DNA from: Marinobacter xestospongiae
Lineage (GTDB): Bacteria > Pseudomonadota > Gammaproteobacteria > Pseudomonadales > Oleiphilaceae
DNA length: 64,000 nucleotides
Direction of reading: 5' to 3'
Assembly: GCF_023156385.1 (NCBI RefSeq)
Contig: NZ_JAKZAK010000005.1
Span: 1-64,000, forward strand
Of the stretch, positions 29,332-38,222 are shown in pieces (position 1 is the stretch's first letter; each line of letters starts with the position of its first letter). The notes beneath the pieces were generated by a model that searched no databases, had not been told where the DNA came from, and saw only the letters and a program-made list of their open reading frames with translations. Both the position numbers and the translations under genes were made by a program.

Positions 29332-29559
29332 TTATAGCGCGAACTTCGCGCTCAGCGCCTCCAGGCGCTCTCTCATGGCTGCATCCACTTCTTCTGGCTT
29401 GATGCGCCGGATCACGCTCTTCAACACCTCAATCTCTTCGTTGGTAACGACGCCATCCGCTTCGGCCAGAGCGACCATCTTGTCGAGTTCGTGGGCGTTA
29501 AGCTTGCCATCGTCCATAAAGCACTGGATCGACAATAGTGACATATCAATGTGAGCCAT
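29332..29559 (-). CDS. Small TerB-like protein
   Basis: This 75-residue acidic helical protein starts MAHIDMSLLSIQCFMDDGKLN. It has two short repeats of the type DGKLNAHELDKMVALAEADGVVTNEEIEVL, which resemble the acidic helices of TerB-type or EF-hand-like domains. TerB proteins bind divalent metal and occur in tellurite or stress clusters, but no such cluster is present. An AGGAACAGAAG stretch upstream can serve as ribosome site. The function is unknown; the protein family call is tentative. Confidence 0.6.
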   Translation of the reverse strand: MAHIDMSLLSIQCFMDDGKLNAHELDKMVALAEADGVVTNEEIEVLKSVIRRIKPEEVDAAMRERLEALSAKFAL

Positions 29560-29655
29560 CTTCTGTTCCTTGTATGGTCGTTGTAATCACAGGGTTCAGT
29601 CCCGCCCCTGTCGGGTAGCGCCATAATCTAGTGAATCCAGCCAGTTGCTGCAAAC

Positions 29656-29687
29656 AAAAAAACCGCGACCAGAGTCGCGGTTTTTTC
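29656..29687 (-). terminator. Terminator of acnB (bidirectional form)
   Basis: A 13-bp perfect stem AAAAAACCGCGAC / GTCGCGGTTTTTT (29657-29669 with 29674-29686) with loop CAGA lies about 75 bases after the acnB stop. Its poly-A/poly-T flanks allow it to work in either direction; in context it ends acnB. Confidence 0.9.
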
Positions 29688-29762
29688 AGGTGCCCCGCAG
29701 CCGACAGCGAGTCGGGTTCCGGGGCAGGGCCTGGCGGTTGACTAACCGGTCGGGCCGGAAGC

Positions 29763-32357
29763 TCAGCTCACGCTGGCTTCGGCGGCCTTCTTGGTGTAGT
29801 CCTCCATCTGGTCGAAGTTGAGATACTTGTAGATCTCGCCAGACATGCTGTTCAGGTCCTTGGCGTACTCCATGTACTCGGCCGGGCTTGGCAGCTTGCC
29901 GAGAACCGCACCGACCGCAGCCAGTTCGGCAGAGGTCAGGTAGACGTTGGCGCCATCACCCAGACGGTTCGGGAAGTTCCGGGTGGAGGTGGACAGAACG
30001 GTGGACTTGGCGGCCACACGTGCCTGGTTACCCATACACAGGGAACAACCCGGCATTTCGGTGCGAACACCGGCGGTGCCGTAGGTGTTGAAGTAGCCTT
30101 CTTCCATCAGCTGTTGCTGATCCATCTTGGTGGGCGGAGACATCCACAGCCGCGTCTTCAGCGGTTCCTTGTTCTGCTCCAGCAGCTTGCCGGCGGCGCG
30201 GAAGTGACCAATGTTGGTCATGCAGGAGCCGATGAACACTTCGTCGACCTTGTCGCCAGCCACTTCGGACAGGAACTTGGCGTCGTCCGGATCGTTCGGG
30301 CAGCAAACGATCGGCTCTTTGATGTCGGCCAGATCGATCTCGATAACGTGAGAGTACTCGGCGTCCTTGTCGGCGCGCATCAGGCTCGGGTTGGCCAGCC
30401 AGTCTTCCATTGCCTTGGCACGACGCTCCAGGGTACGCGGATCGCCATAACCTTCGGCAATCATCCAGCGCAGCATGGTGATGTTGGAGCGCAGGTACTC
30501 GGCCACGGAGTCTTCAGACAGGTTGATGGTACAACCGGCCGCGGAACGCTCGGCAGAGGCGTCAGACAGCTCGAACGCCTGCTCAACGGTCAGGTGCTCC
30601 AGACCTTCGATTTCCAGGATGCGACCGGAGAATTCGTTGATCTTGCCTTTCTTCTCGACGGTCAGCATGCCCTGCTTGATGCCGTACAGCGGGATGGCGT
30701 GTACCAGATCACGCAGGGTGATGCCCGGCTGCATTTCGCCTTTGAAGCGAACCAGCACAGACTCCGGCATATCCAGCGGCATAACGCCGGTAGCGGCGGC
30801 GAAAGCCACCAGACCGGAACCAGCCGGGAAGGAGATACCCATCGGGAAGCGGGTGTGGGAGTCACCACCGGTACCGACGGTGTCCGGCAGCAGCATGCGG
30901 TTCAGCCAGGAGTGGATGATGCCGTCGCCCGGACGCAGGGCCACACCGCCACGGGTCTGGATGAAGTCCGGCATGGTGTGCTGCATTTCAACGTCAACCG
31001 GCTTCGGATAAGCGGCGGTGTGACAGAAAGACTGCATCACCAGATCGGACTGGAAGCCCAGGCAGGCCAGGTCTTTCAGTTCGTCACGGGTCATCGGACC
31101 GGTGGTGTCCTGGGAGCCTACTGTCGTCATCTTCGGCTCGCAGTAGGTGCCAGGACGAACGCCTTTGCCTTCTTCCAGGCCGCAGGCCTTGCCAACCATC
31201 TTCTGGGCCAGGGAGAAGCCCTTGGTACCGGCTTCCGGATCAACCGGCAGACGGAAGGTGTCGGTGGCGCCCAGGCCGAGCACTTCGCGGGCCTTGTTGG
31301 TGAGGCCACGACCGATGATCAGCGGGATACGGCCGCCAGCCTGAACCTCGTCCAGGATCACGTCGGACTTGAAGCTGAACTCGGAGATGGTTTCGCCGGC
31401 TTCGTTCAGGATCTTGCCGTCGTAGGGACGGATTTCGATCACGTCGCCCATGTTCATGTCGTCAACAGGCGCTTCGAAGACCAGGGCACCGGCGTCTTCC
31501 ATGGTGTTGAAGAAGATCGGGGCAACCTTGTTACCGATACAGACACCACCGGCACGCTTGTTCGGCACGCCCGGCATGTCTTCACCGAAGTACCACAGAA
31601 CCGAGTTGGTGCCGGACTTACGGGAAGAACCGGTACCGACCACGTCACCCACGAAGGCAACCGGCAGGCCCTTGGACTGGATTTCTTCGATCTGCTTGAT
31701 CGGGCCGGTCACGCCGGGCTCTTCCGGAGTCAGACCGTCACGCTCCATCTTGTACATGGCGCGGGCGTGCAGCGGGATGTCCGGGCGGGACCAGGCATCC
31801 GGAGCCGGAGACAGATCGTCAGTGTTGGTTTCGCCAGTGACCTTGAACACGACCATCTTCATGCTCTCGGGAACGGCTTTCTTGTTGGTGAACCACTCGG
31901 CATTGGCCCAGGATTCCATGATGCTCTTGGCGACGGCGTTGCCGGCGTCCATTTTTTCCTTCACATCGTTGAAGGCGTCGAACATCAGCAGGGTTTTCTT
32001 CAGCTGTTCGCCGGCCAGTTCGGCCAGCTCGGCGTTGTCCAGCAGGTCGACCAGGGTGGCGATGTTGTAGCCGCCCTGCATCATGCCCAGCAGTTGCACG
32101 GCTTTCTGCTTGTTGACCAGCGGAGATTCTGCTTCGCCCTTAACGATCGCAGTCAGGAAGGCGGCCTTTACATAGGCGGCTTCGTCAACGCCCGGCGGGA
32201 TGCGGTTTTCCAGCAGCTCAACCAGGGTTTCTTCCTCGCCGGCCGGCGGGTTTTTCAGCAGTTCAACCAGTGCGGCTGTCTGTTCGGCATTCAGGGGCTT
32301 GGGGGGGATGCCCAGAGCCGCGCGTTCTGCAACGTGTTCACGATAGGCTTCTAACAC
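29763..32357 (-). CDS. acnB: Aconitate hydratase B
   Basis: AcnB isomerises citrate to isocitrate in the TCA cycle, using a labile 4Fe-4S cluster. Cluster cysteines lie in [17 protein letters not shown] and [14 protein letters not shown], and the HEAT-like N-terminal domain and swivel domain precede the catalytic core, as in the B type. I place the start at the GTG at 32357, because [21 protein letters not shown] then aligns with the E. coli start and the length becomes 864 residues; a GAGG box lies 9 bases upstream. An in-frame ATG at 32372 lacks a ribosome site. A long structured leader precedes it. Confidence 0.96.
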   Translation of the reverse strand: MLEAYREHVAERAALGIPPKPLNAEQTAALVELLKNPPAGEEETLVELLENRIPPGVDEAAYVKAAFLTAIVKGEAESPLVNKQKAVQLLGMMQGGYNIATLVDLLDNAELAELAGEQLKKTLLMFDAFNDVKEKMDAGNAVAKSIMESWANAEWFTNKKAVPESMKMVVFKVTGETNTDDLSPAPDAWSRPDIPLHARAMYKMERDGLTPEEPGVTGPIKQIEEIQSKGLPVAFVGDVVGTGSSRKSGTNSVLWYFGEDMPGVPNKRAGGVCIGNKVAPIFFNTMEDAGALVFEAPVDDMNMGDVIEIRPYDGKILNEAGETISEFSFKSDVILDEVQAGGRIPLIIGRGLTNKAREVLGLGATDTFRLPVDPEAGTKGFSLAQKMVGKACGLEEGKGVRPGTYCEPKMTTVGSQDTTGPMTRDELKDLACLGFQSDLVMQSFCHTAAYPKPVDVEMQHTMPDFIQTRGGVALRPGDGIIHSWLNRMLLPDTVGTGGDSHTRFPMGISFPAGSGLVAFAAATGVMPLDMPESVLVRFKGEMQPGITLRDLVHAIPLYGIKQGMLTVEKKGKINEFSGRILEIEGLEHLTVEQAFELSDASAERSAAGCTINLSEDSVAEYLRSNITMLRWMIAEGYGDPRTLERRAKAMEDWLANPSLMRADKDAEYSHVIEIDLADIKEPIVCCPNDPDDAKFLSEVAGDKVDEVFIGSCMTNIGHFRAAGKLLEQNKEPLKTRLWMSPPTKMDQQQLMEEGYFNTYGTAGVRTEMPGCSLCMGNQARVAAKSTVLSTSTRNFPNRLGDGANVYLTSAELAAVGAVLGKLPSPAEYMEYAKDLNSMSGEIYKYLNFDQMEDYTKKAAEASVS

Positions 32358-32600
32358 GATATGGACCCTCATCAGTTGGAATATCCCGCGCTTACGGCGT
32401 CACTGCCAGGCAGGAGTGTTATGGCGTAAAGGCCTTGGGAGCCTCTGAGTAGATCCCGGAACGCAAGCCCTGAAGTCTGGATTTCGCCAAGGGTCAGAGA
32501 CGTTGGCGAGAGTCGGTCGGAGGGTGCCGAACCACTTGGAAATGCAGGCTTCAGGGCTCGCAGATACGCTCCAAGAGCTACTCACAGGCTCCCTAACTGG
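32358..32600 (-). promoter_or_regulatory. Structured leader of acnB
   Basis: If the promoter at 32607-32635 is used, acnB has a leader of about 240 bases. It contains a long-range repeat (32466-32475 with 32549-32558, 10 bp perfect), an inner hairpin (32485-32490 with 32503-32508, CGCCAA/TTGGCG), and a competing pair (32535-32540 with 32570-32575, CTTGGA/TCCAAG) that encloses one arm of the long-range stem and can form only as an alternative or as a pseudoknot. No gene is present. Regulation by this leader is inferred. Confidence 0.45.
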
Positions 32601-32606
32601 CGCTGC

Positions 32607-32635
32607 ATTCTATAGGAATCCATGATGAAAGTTAA
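32607..32635 (-). promoter_or_regulatory. Sigma-70 promoter of acnB
   Basis: On the minus strand, TTAACT (32630-32635) and TAGAAT (32607-32612) are 17 bp apart. It is back to back with the miaE promoter region. Confidence 0.6.
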
Positions 32636-32670
32636 GTTGGACAGTGGTCGGACGGCATTTGTCAATCGTG

Positions 32671-32676
32671 TATAAT
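32671..32676 (+). promoter_or_regulatory. -10 element ahead of miaE
   Basis: A consensus TATAAT lies 38 bases upstream of the miaE ATG. No good -35 hexamer sits at 16-18 bp, so the promoter may need an activator or depend on the -10 region. Confidence 0.5.
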
Positions 32677-32713
32677 CGCGCCCCCTTAGAATTTCCACGG
32701 TGATTTTGCCCCC

Positions 32714-33322
32714 ATGACTGCCGCTCTCGACGACATCCACAGCTTCCTTCCCTGTCGCACCCCCAGGGGCTGGATCGACGATGCGCTGGCCCATCAGGAC
32801 CTGCTGCTGATCGACCATGCCCATTGCGAAAAGAAGGCCGCATCCACGGCGCTGAGCCTGATGTACCGCTACGTCGACAACTCCGACCTGCTCAACAAGA
32901 TGTCCCGTCTGGCCCGGGAGGAGTTGCGCCACTTCGAACAGGTACTGGCGATCATGAAGAAACGTGGCGTCACCTACGACCACCTGACCCCGGCCCGGTA
33001 CGCGGCCGGGCTGCGTCAGGCGGTTCGCAGCGAGGACCCCGGTCGGTTGGTGGATGTGCTGATCGTTGGCGCCATCATCGAAGCCCGTTCCTGCGAGCGT
33101 TTTGCCGCGTTGGCGCCGTACCTGGACGACAAGCTGGCGGAGTTCTACACCAGCCTGCTGAAGTCAGAAGCCCGCCACTATCAGGATTACCTGAAACTGG
33201 CGGAACAGGCCGCCGGCGAGAGCATTGATGATCGGGTGGCGACGTTCCTGGCCATCGAACAGGAGCTGATCGAGGCGCCTGATACCGAGTTCCGGTTTCA
33301 TAGCGGGCCGTTAGGTGCTTAG
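32714..33322 (+). CDS. miaE: tRNA 2-methylthio-N6-isopentenyladenosine-37 hydroxylase MiaE
   Basis: MiaE hydroxylates the ms2i6A base next to the anticodon, an oxygen-dependent step. The 202-residue protein is a ferritin-like four-helix di-iron enzyme. Ligand motifs are HCEKKAAS and REELRHFEQV in the first half and EARSCERFAAL and SEARHYQDYLK in the second. It belongs to the family found in Pseudomonas and Salmonella. Its stop codon overlaps the stop of the convergent LysR gene. Confidence 0.92.
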   Translation: MTAALDDIHSFLPCRTPRGWIDDALAHQDLLLIDHAHCEKKAASTALSLMYRYVDNSDLLNKMSRLAREELRHFEQVLAIMKKRGVTYDHLTPARYAAGLRQAVRSEDPGRLVDVLIVGAIIEARSCERFAALAPYLDDKLAEFYTSLLKSEARHYQDYLKLAEQAAGESIDDRVATFLAIEQELIEAPDTEFRFHSGPLGA

Positions 33323-34233
33323 CGAGCCATTTCCGACAAGCCGTCGTAATGCTCCAACTCCCGACACAACGCCATCCAGCGGTCGATACCGGCACTGCGG
33401 TACTTCTGTTTGTGGAGGATAAAGTAGAACTGGCGGTCGAAACGGCGGTGTTCCGGCACCGCCAGTTCCACCAGGTTTCCCCGCCGGAAGGCATCTTCCA
33501 GGCACACCCGGGACAGGCAGCCAATGCCCAGACCGGCTTCAACCGCGCGCTTGATGGCTTCGGTGTGTTCCAGTTCCAGCAGGATGTTGAGGTCCGGCAG
33601 CAGACCATGGAGGCCTCGGTCGGCGGTCTGGCGGGTGCCGGAACCGGATTCCCGCATGATCCAGGTGGCGGTGCGCAGGTCGTCGTCGCTGAGAGCTTTC
33701 TGCCGGGCGAGGGCATGGTCGGAGGCACAGAACACCACCAGTTCGTCCGCCAGCCAGGGAATTACTTCCAGCTCCGGGGACTGCAGTTCCCCTTCAATCA
33801 ACCCAATGTCCAGTTCGAAATCGATCACCCGCTGGGCGATGGTGCGGGTGTTGGCAACTTCCAGCGATACCCGTGGGTGATTGTCCGAGTTCATATAGCG
33901 GGCCATCAGTTCCACCGCCAGGTAGTTGCCTATGGTCAAGGTGGCACCTACTTTCAGTGCGCCGACTTCGGTATGTTGCAGGAAGGCCTGTTCCAGTTCG
34001 CCAGCCTGCGCCAGCAGCGACTCCACCTTGGGTCGGTAAAGCCGGCCCAGCTCATTCAGTTGTAAGCGTTTTCCGACACGATCAAACAGTTGGATACCGA
34101 ACTGGTTCTCCAGCTCCTTCAGCGCGCTGCTTGCCGCCGATTGGGACATGGCCAGGGAATCTGCGGCCTTGGTGATGTTCTGGAAGTGGGCGGCGGCCAG
34201 GAAGACCTCCAGTTGGCGAAAGCTGTAGCGCAT
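33319..34233 (-). CDS. finR: LysR-family regulator, FinR-like
   Basis: A 304-residue LysR protein with an N-terminal winged helix (FRQLEVFLAAAHFQNITKAA and SQSAASSALKELENQFG) and a C-terminal effector domain. It is divergent from fpr. In Pseudomonas the LysR regulator FinR stands in the same place and activates fpr under superoxide or sulfur stress, so the same role is inferred. The FpR promoter region between them (114 bases) would hold its operator. Its stop overlaps that of miaE on the other strand. Confidence 0.8.
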   Translation of the reverse strand: MRYSFRQLEVFLAAAHFQNITKAADSLAMSQSAASSALKELENQFGIQLFDRVGKRLQLNELGRLYRPKVESLLAQAGELEQAFLQHTEVGALKVGATLTIGNYLAVELMARYMNSDNHPRVSLEVANTRTIAQRVIDFELDIGLIEGELQSPELEVIPWLADELVVFCASDHALARQKALSDDDLRTATWIMRESGSGTRQTADRGLHGLLPDLNILLELEHTEAIKRAVEAGLGIGCLSRVCLEDAFRRGNLVELAVPEHRRFDRQFYFILHKQKYRSAGIDRWMALCRELEHYDGLSEMAR

Positions 34234-34282
34234 AATCGGTATTCCCGAATAAGGTTATGAAAATATCCCATTTCATCGATAG

Positions 34283-34310
34283 GTTACATTTGCTGTAGGA
34301 TGTGTACAAT
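34283..34310 (+). promoter_or_regulatory. Promoter of fpr
   Basis: GTTACA (34283-34288) and TACAAT (34305-34310) are 16 bp apart, 37 bases ahead of the fpr ATG. The AT-rich dyad-like stretch just upstream (34250-34285) is the likely LysR-type binding zone. Confidence 0.5.
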
Positions 34311-34347
34311 ATCGATTTGATAACCATTCGCGATAACGGGCAGCATC

Positions 34348-35118
34348 ATGAGCAACTTGAATAAAGAAACCGTCACCAGTGTCCGCCACTGGAACGACAC
34401 TCTGTTCAGCTTCACTACCAGCCGGGACCCGGGTTTCCGTTTCAAGAACGGTCACTTCACCATGATTGGCCTGGAAACCGATGGCAAGCCACTGATGCGG
34501 GCGTACAGTATCGCCAGTGCCAATTATGAGGAAGAGCTGGAGTTCTTCTCCATCAAGGTGCCTGATGGTCCGCTGACGTCCCGGCTCCAGCAGATTGAGG
34601 TGGGTGATGAGATTCTGGTCAGCCGCAAGCCTACGGGTACGCTGATTCTGGACAACCTGCTGCCGGGCAAGAACCTGTGGTTGATCTCCACTGGCACCGG
34701 TCTGGCGCCGTTCATGAGCATCATCAAGGACCCGGAAGTCTATGAAGCCTTCGACAAGGTCATCCTGACGCACGGCGTACGTTACGTCAGCGAGCTGGCC
34801 TACCAGCAGGAAATCACCGAGCTGCCGGACAACGAATTCTTCGGCGAGATGGTGGACGGCAAGCTGCTGTACTACCCGACGGTCACCCGCGAAGAGTTCC
34901 GCAACCAGGGCCGCCTGACCGACGCCATGGAGACCGGTAAGCTGACCAGCGACCTGGGTCTGCCGGAGCTGGACCCGGAGAACGATCGCTTCATGATCTG
35001 TGGCAGCCCCAGCATGCTGAAGGATACCTGTGCAATCCTGAATGCCAAGGGCTTCAACGAAGCACGACACGGCAACATGGGTCACTACGTGATCGAGCGG
35101 GCTTTCGTCGAGCAGTAA
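34348..35118 (+). CDS. fpr: Ferredoxin--NADP reductase
   Basis: Fpr exchanges electrons between NADPH and ferredoxin or flavodoxin, supporting iron-sulfur repair and oxidative stress defence. The 256-residue protein starts MSNLNKETVTSVRHWNDTLFSF. FAD contacts are in MRAYSIASANYEEELEFFS, and the NADP domain has ISTGTGLAPFMSI and MICGSPSMLKD, ending YVIERAFVEQ as in the subclass I bacterial enzymes. It is divergent from the FinR-like regulator. Confidence 0.94.
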   Translation: MSNLNKETVTSVRHWNDTLFSFTTSRDPGFRFKNGHFTMIGLETDGKPLMRAYSIASANYEEELEFFSIKVPDGPLTSRLQQIEVGDEILVSRKPTGTLILDNLLPGKNLWLISTGTGLAPFMSIIKDPEVYEAFDKVILTHGVRYVSELAYQQEITELPDNEFFGEMVDGKLLYYPTVTREEFRNQGRLTDAMETGKLTSDLGLPELDPENDRFMICGSPSMLKDTCAILNAKGFNEARHGNMGHYVIERAFVEQ

Positions 35119-35185
35119 ACCTGTTCAGCGGTTGCTGTCCGGCGCCGGCTTTGGCGAGGGGCAGGCCCGTGCGTCCGCCTTGCGA

Positions 35186-35222
35186 CAAAACCCCGAGGTT
35201 AACAGCTCCGGGGTTTTGTTTT
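35186..35222 (+). terminator. Terminator after fpr
   Basis: A 10-bp stem CAAAACCCCG / CGGGGTTTTG (35186-35195 with 35209-35218) is followed by TTTT. It separates fpr from the next membrane-protein gene. Confidence 0.8.
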
Positions 35223-35295
35223 ATACACTGGCACCAAACAATCAGGACGGTGGGTAATGCTGGACACCAGCGCCTCTGACGATAAAGGAACGGCC

Positions 35296-35871
35296 ATGTC
35301 GCCACGGCAGCTTTATCACCAAGCCGGACTCAAGGCGCTGTTGCCTGAGGGCAGGACGGAGGCCCGGGCGTTGTATCAGCAATTGATCGATGACCATGAT
35401 TACTCGCCGTATTCTGATGACGCTGCCCAGGCCCTGGACCGACTGGAGGGCAGGTCGACGTCAGGCTTGTCGGTGACGGCCGGCAACCTGGTTGCGGTGG
35501 GGTTCTGCATCCTGATCAGCACGATTGTATTTGGCCTGGTAGGGCCCTTGGCTGGAGGACACCTGTTTTCGTTTACCCCAGCGGTGGTGTTCGTTTACGG
35601 GGTTGGTCTGGTGCCGGCACTTCTGGCCGGGGTGATCTTCGGTGTCTGGCAATCCTGGTGTCTGTACCGGGGCCGCCCACTTGGCTTGGGGCTGCTCGCG
35701 GGCGCCACCTGTGGGCTGGCCGCGTTCTCGCTGATCATGGTTGTGGCTGGTTTGTCCGGCGGCTTCGATGTTGTCGGATTTGCATTTCTGGGGTTTTCGT
35801 CCCTGCTTGGCGGTGCCGTTGCTGGCCTGGTGTCAGCACTGTTGCTGCGGGGCGTCTTTGCTTCGCCCTGA
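35296..35871 (+). CDS. Hypothetical membrane protein
   Basis: I do not recognise this gene. The N-terminal 65 residues are soluble and helical with a TPR-like pattern (AGLKALLPEGRTEARALYQQL). They are followed by four or five hydrophobic segments rich in glycine (NLVAVGFCILISTIVFGLV, AVVFVYGVGLVPALLAGVIF, GLLAGATCGLAAFSLIMVV, LGGAVAGLVSALLL). I used the ATG at 35296 because AAGGAA lies 6 bases upstream; an in-frame ATG at 35257 is possible. It lies alone between terminator and a 238-base gap in which no gene was found. Confidence 0.65.
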   Translation: MSPRQLYHQAGLKALLPEGRTEARALYQQLIDDHDYSPYSDDAAQALDRLEGRSTSGLSVTAGNLVAVGFCILISTIVFGLVGPLAGGHLFSFTPAVVFVYGVGLVPALLAGVIFGVWQSWCLYRGRPLGLGLLAGATCGLAAFSLIMVVAGLSGGFDVVGFAFLGFSSLLGGAVAGLVSALLLRGVFASP

Positions 35872-36109
35872 CTGACTTCTCGCCGTTTTACGTTGCTGTG
35901 CCTCAAGTCTTCCCCGCATCCGGTCGCTGTGTTCCCCGTTAGTTCGGTTCGGTTAATCCGGAAGCGTGGTTGAGCTGGCAGAGTGGCTGAGCTGCCCTTA
36001 TGCTTAGTGGATCAAACCGTTGGGTGCTGAAAACAGTTGCAGGCCGATGTTGGAACGGGGGGCGCGGAAAGCATGGCTTCACCCGCAAGCGGCAAGGCTG
36101 GAGGTAGTA

Positions 36110-36961
36110 ATGAGCATACGGTCCAGATACCTGCGTGGGGTCTGTGCGGGCCTTGCGCTGCTGGGGGCCACTGGGGTGGCGCTGGCGGATTGTTCCCGCT
36201 CCTTTGTTGTCAATCAGGCAGATTGGTTGCCTTACATGTACCGAGATGCCGACGGGCGTCGCGCGGGGCTGGATTACGAGCTGGTGAAAGGTGTCCTGGA
36301 TCACGCCGGCTGCGATTATGAATTCGTTGATTATCCGTCGAAGCGCGCCCTGGTCAAACTGCAGGAGGGCACCATCGACCTGTTGGCCGGTGCCTCAGTG
36401 ACGCCGGAGCGTGAGGCCTACAGCCGCTTCACCGTGCCTTATCGCCAGGAGCGGATTGTGCTGCTGGTACGGAGGGAGGATCGGGATCGCCTGCCTACCC
36501 AGGAGCTGGGAACCCTTATTGAGGACTTCAACCTAGTATTGGGCGCGATTGCCGGTGGCTATTATGGTCAGGCGTTCGATGGTCTCGACCGGGACGTCCT
36601 GATGGAGCGGGACCGACTGGTGATGCTGAACAGCAACCGCCAGCTGCTGAACCTGCTGACAATCGGCCGTATCGATGCGGTGGTGGGTGATGGTGTCAGC
36701 CTGCATGTCTCTGCCGCGTCACTGGATCTGGTGGATCAGGTGTCGGTGCATGGCCGCTTTTTGAACCAGGACCCGGTTCACCTGATGCTTAGTAAGCGCA
36801 CCACCTCCGAGCAGGATCTGGAGATGATCAATCAGGCCATTCGAGAGTACACCGTCAGTGAGGACTACCAGGCACTGATCAATCGCTACCAGTTTGAGAT
36901 GGTGGTTGAGGCCACACCCTCCGAAGAAATCGAAGACAGCTATCGGGTGCTCGGCCAGTAG
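36110..36961 (+). CDS. Periplasmic solute-binding protein, amino-acid (SBP family 3) type
   Basis: The protein has a signal peptide ending near GVALA and a bilobal binding domain: FVVNQADWLPYMYRDADGRRAGLDYELVKGVL is the typical first strand-helix unit of family 3 binding proteins. EGTIDLLAGASVTPEREAYSRFTVPY is the second. No transporter genes are adjacent, so it may be an orphan receptor or part of a signalling pair. The ATG at 36110 has a near-perfect GGAGGTAGTA ribosome site. The next gene, a membrane-anchored HEPN-like protein, follows after 38 bases. Confidence 0.82.
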   Translation: MSIRSRYLRGVCAGLALLGATGVALADCSRSFVVNQADWLPYMYRDADGRRAGLDYELVKGVLDHAGCDYEFVDYPSKRALVKLQEGTIDLLAGASVTPEREAYSRFTVPYRQERIVLLVRREDRDRLPTQELGTLIEDFNLVLGAIAGGYYGQAFDGLDRDVLMERDRLVMLNSNRQLLNLLTIGRIDAVVGDGVSLHVSAASLDLVDQVSVHGRFLNQDPVHLMLSKRTTSEQDLEMINQAIREYTVSEDYQALINRYQFEMVVEATPSEEIEDSYRVLGQ

Positions 36962-36999
36962 GGCACTCACATTCTCCAAAACTAAGGAAGGACTGTACG

Positions 37000-37587
37000 T
37001 TGAACTGGATGGAGTTCACCCTGGCACTGTTGCAGCAGCTGGTTTGGCCAGTATCCATTATCATTTGTCTGGTACTGCTGCGAAAACCGGTTTCCCGCCT
37101 GATTCCGATGGCCAAACGGTTCCGTTTCCAGGGCATGGAGGTGGAGTTCCATCAGGAACTGAAAGCTGCCTCCCGCAATGCTCAGGCGGCGTTCCCCGAA
37201 CTGCTGGCTGATCGCCGTTGCCTGTTGTTGTCCTCGGTTGAGCATCTCCCCAACACTTCCATGCTGGAAGCCTGGCGGGCAGTGGACGAGGCGGCGGAAA
37301 CCCTGGTCCTTCGGCATCGTCCCGGTGTCGACCTGAGCTCCGATACCCGCTACAAAGACATTGAGACACTGCTGATCGCCGAGGACCTTGTCGATACCAA
37401 GAAGGCCAAACTGTTCAGCGAGCTGCGCCAGCTGCGAAACAAGGTTGCCCACGCCCGCAGCTTTGAAGTGGGAAAAGCCGAGGCGATGAAGTACATCGAG
37501 CTGTGTTTCCGGCTGGTGGAGTACCTGGAGCAGCGGGCCCGCGGTACCGACGCCACCCGGCGCAACCCTGAGGCGTCTTCGGCTTAG
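37000..37587 (+). CDS. Membrane-anchored HEPN-like (DUF4145-type) protein
   Basis: A 195-residue protein with one N-terminal membrane helix (about 8-28, LALLQQLVWPVSIIICLVLL) and a cytoplasmic all-helical domain. Residues 143-156 (RQLRNKVAHARSF) contain an R-x4-H motif (R146, H151), the signature of HEPN/DUF4145 domains. Such domains are either RNases or binding modules; activity here is not known. The start is TTG 37000 with an AAGGA box upstream, with an ATG at 37009 as alternative. It lies in a run with the binding-protein gene and the glycosylase gene. Confidence 0.65.
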   Translation: MNWMEFTLALLQQLVWPVSIIICLVLLRKPVSRLIPMAKRFRFQGMEVEFHQELKAASRNAQAAFPELLADRRCLLLSSVEHLPNTSMLEAWRAVDEAAETLVLRHRPGVDLSSDTRYKDIETLLIAEDLVDTKKAKLFSELRQLRNKVAHARSFEVGKAEAMKYIELCFRLVEYLEQRARGTDATRRNPEASSA

Positions 37588-37621
37588 ACTATTGCCATGA
37601 GCGATGGGGGAGCAGATCACC

Positions 37622-38206
37622 GTGGAATCGTTTGATGAGCTGCTGGCGCGCGTACGGCAGTGCACGATTTGTGAGGCCGAGTTACCGCATCCGCCGCGAC
37701 CGGTGGTTCAGGCCAGCGAATCGTCACGGATTCTGGTGGTCGGGCAGGCGCCCGGGCGCCGGGTCCATGAGACCGGGCTGCCGTTCAACGACCTCAGCGG
37801 AGACCGGCTGAGGGCCTGGATGAACATCGATCGGCAGACCTTCTACGATCCGCAGCGGCTGGCAATATTGCCCATGGGATTCTGTTACCCCGGCACGGGC
37901 AAGTCCGGTGATCTGCCGCCGCGACCGGAGTGCGCACCGGCCTGGCGGGAAGCACTGCTGAGCCGCCTGCCCAATATCCGTCTGACGCTGGTGATTGGTC
38001 AGTACGCCCAGGCCTACCATCTGTCCGGAGCCAGGCAGTCAGTATCCCAACGGGTTGCCCAGTGGCAGGATTTCTGGCCTGACGTCGTACCGCTGCCACA
38101 TCCCAGCCCCCGCAATAATCTGTGGTTACGTCGTCATCCGTGGTTTGAGGCGGATGTCGTACCGGCCATTCAGGCGCGGGTCGCTGAAATATTGGCTGAA
38201 TCCTAA
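37622..38206 (+). CDS. Uracil-DNA glycosylase family protein, Fe-S type
   Basis: The protein has the UDG fold: motif 1 GQAPGRRVHETGLPFND and motif 2 HPSPRNNLW near the C-terminus. Four cysteines are spaced C-x2-C, 70 residues, C, x15, C, the pattern of family 4/5 glycosylases that hold a 4Fe-4S cluster. Such enzymes remove uracil from DNA after cytosine deamination. I prefer the GTG start at 37622 because a GGGGGAG box is 9 bases upstream; an in-frame ATG at 37604 has no ribosome site. The convergent LysR gene ends 17 bases away. Confidence 0.78.
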   Translation: MESFDELLARVRQCTICEAELPHPPRPVVQASESSRILVVGQAPGRRVHETGLPFNDLSGDRLRAWMNIDRQTFYDPQRLAILPMGFCYPGTGKSGDLPPRPECAPAWREALLSRLPNIRLTLVIGQYAQAYHLSGARQSVSQRVAQWQDFWPDVVPLPHPSPRNNLWLRRHPWFEADVVPAIQARVAEILAES

Positions 38207-38222
38207 GCCCGATCAGACCCGG

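Noticed and set aside
30114..32354. 746-codon plus-strand open frame opposite acnB
   Set aside because: Composition is shadow-like and the other strand is a clear aconitase B.
35960..36000. tRNA-Ser/Leu-like string (GCAGAGTGGCTGAG) in the gap before the binding-protein gene
   Set aside because: No acceptor stem, anticodon arm or T-loop could be built around it.
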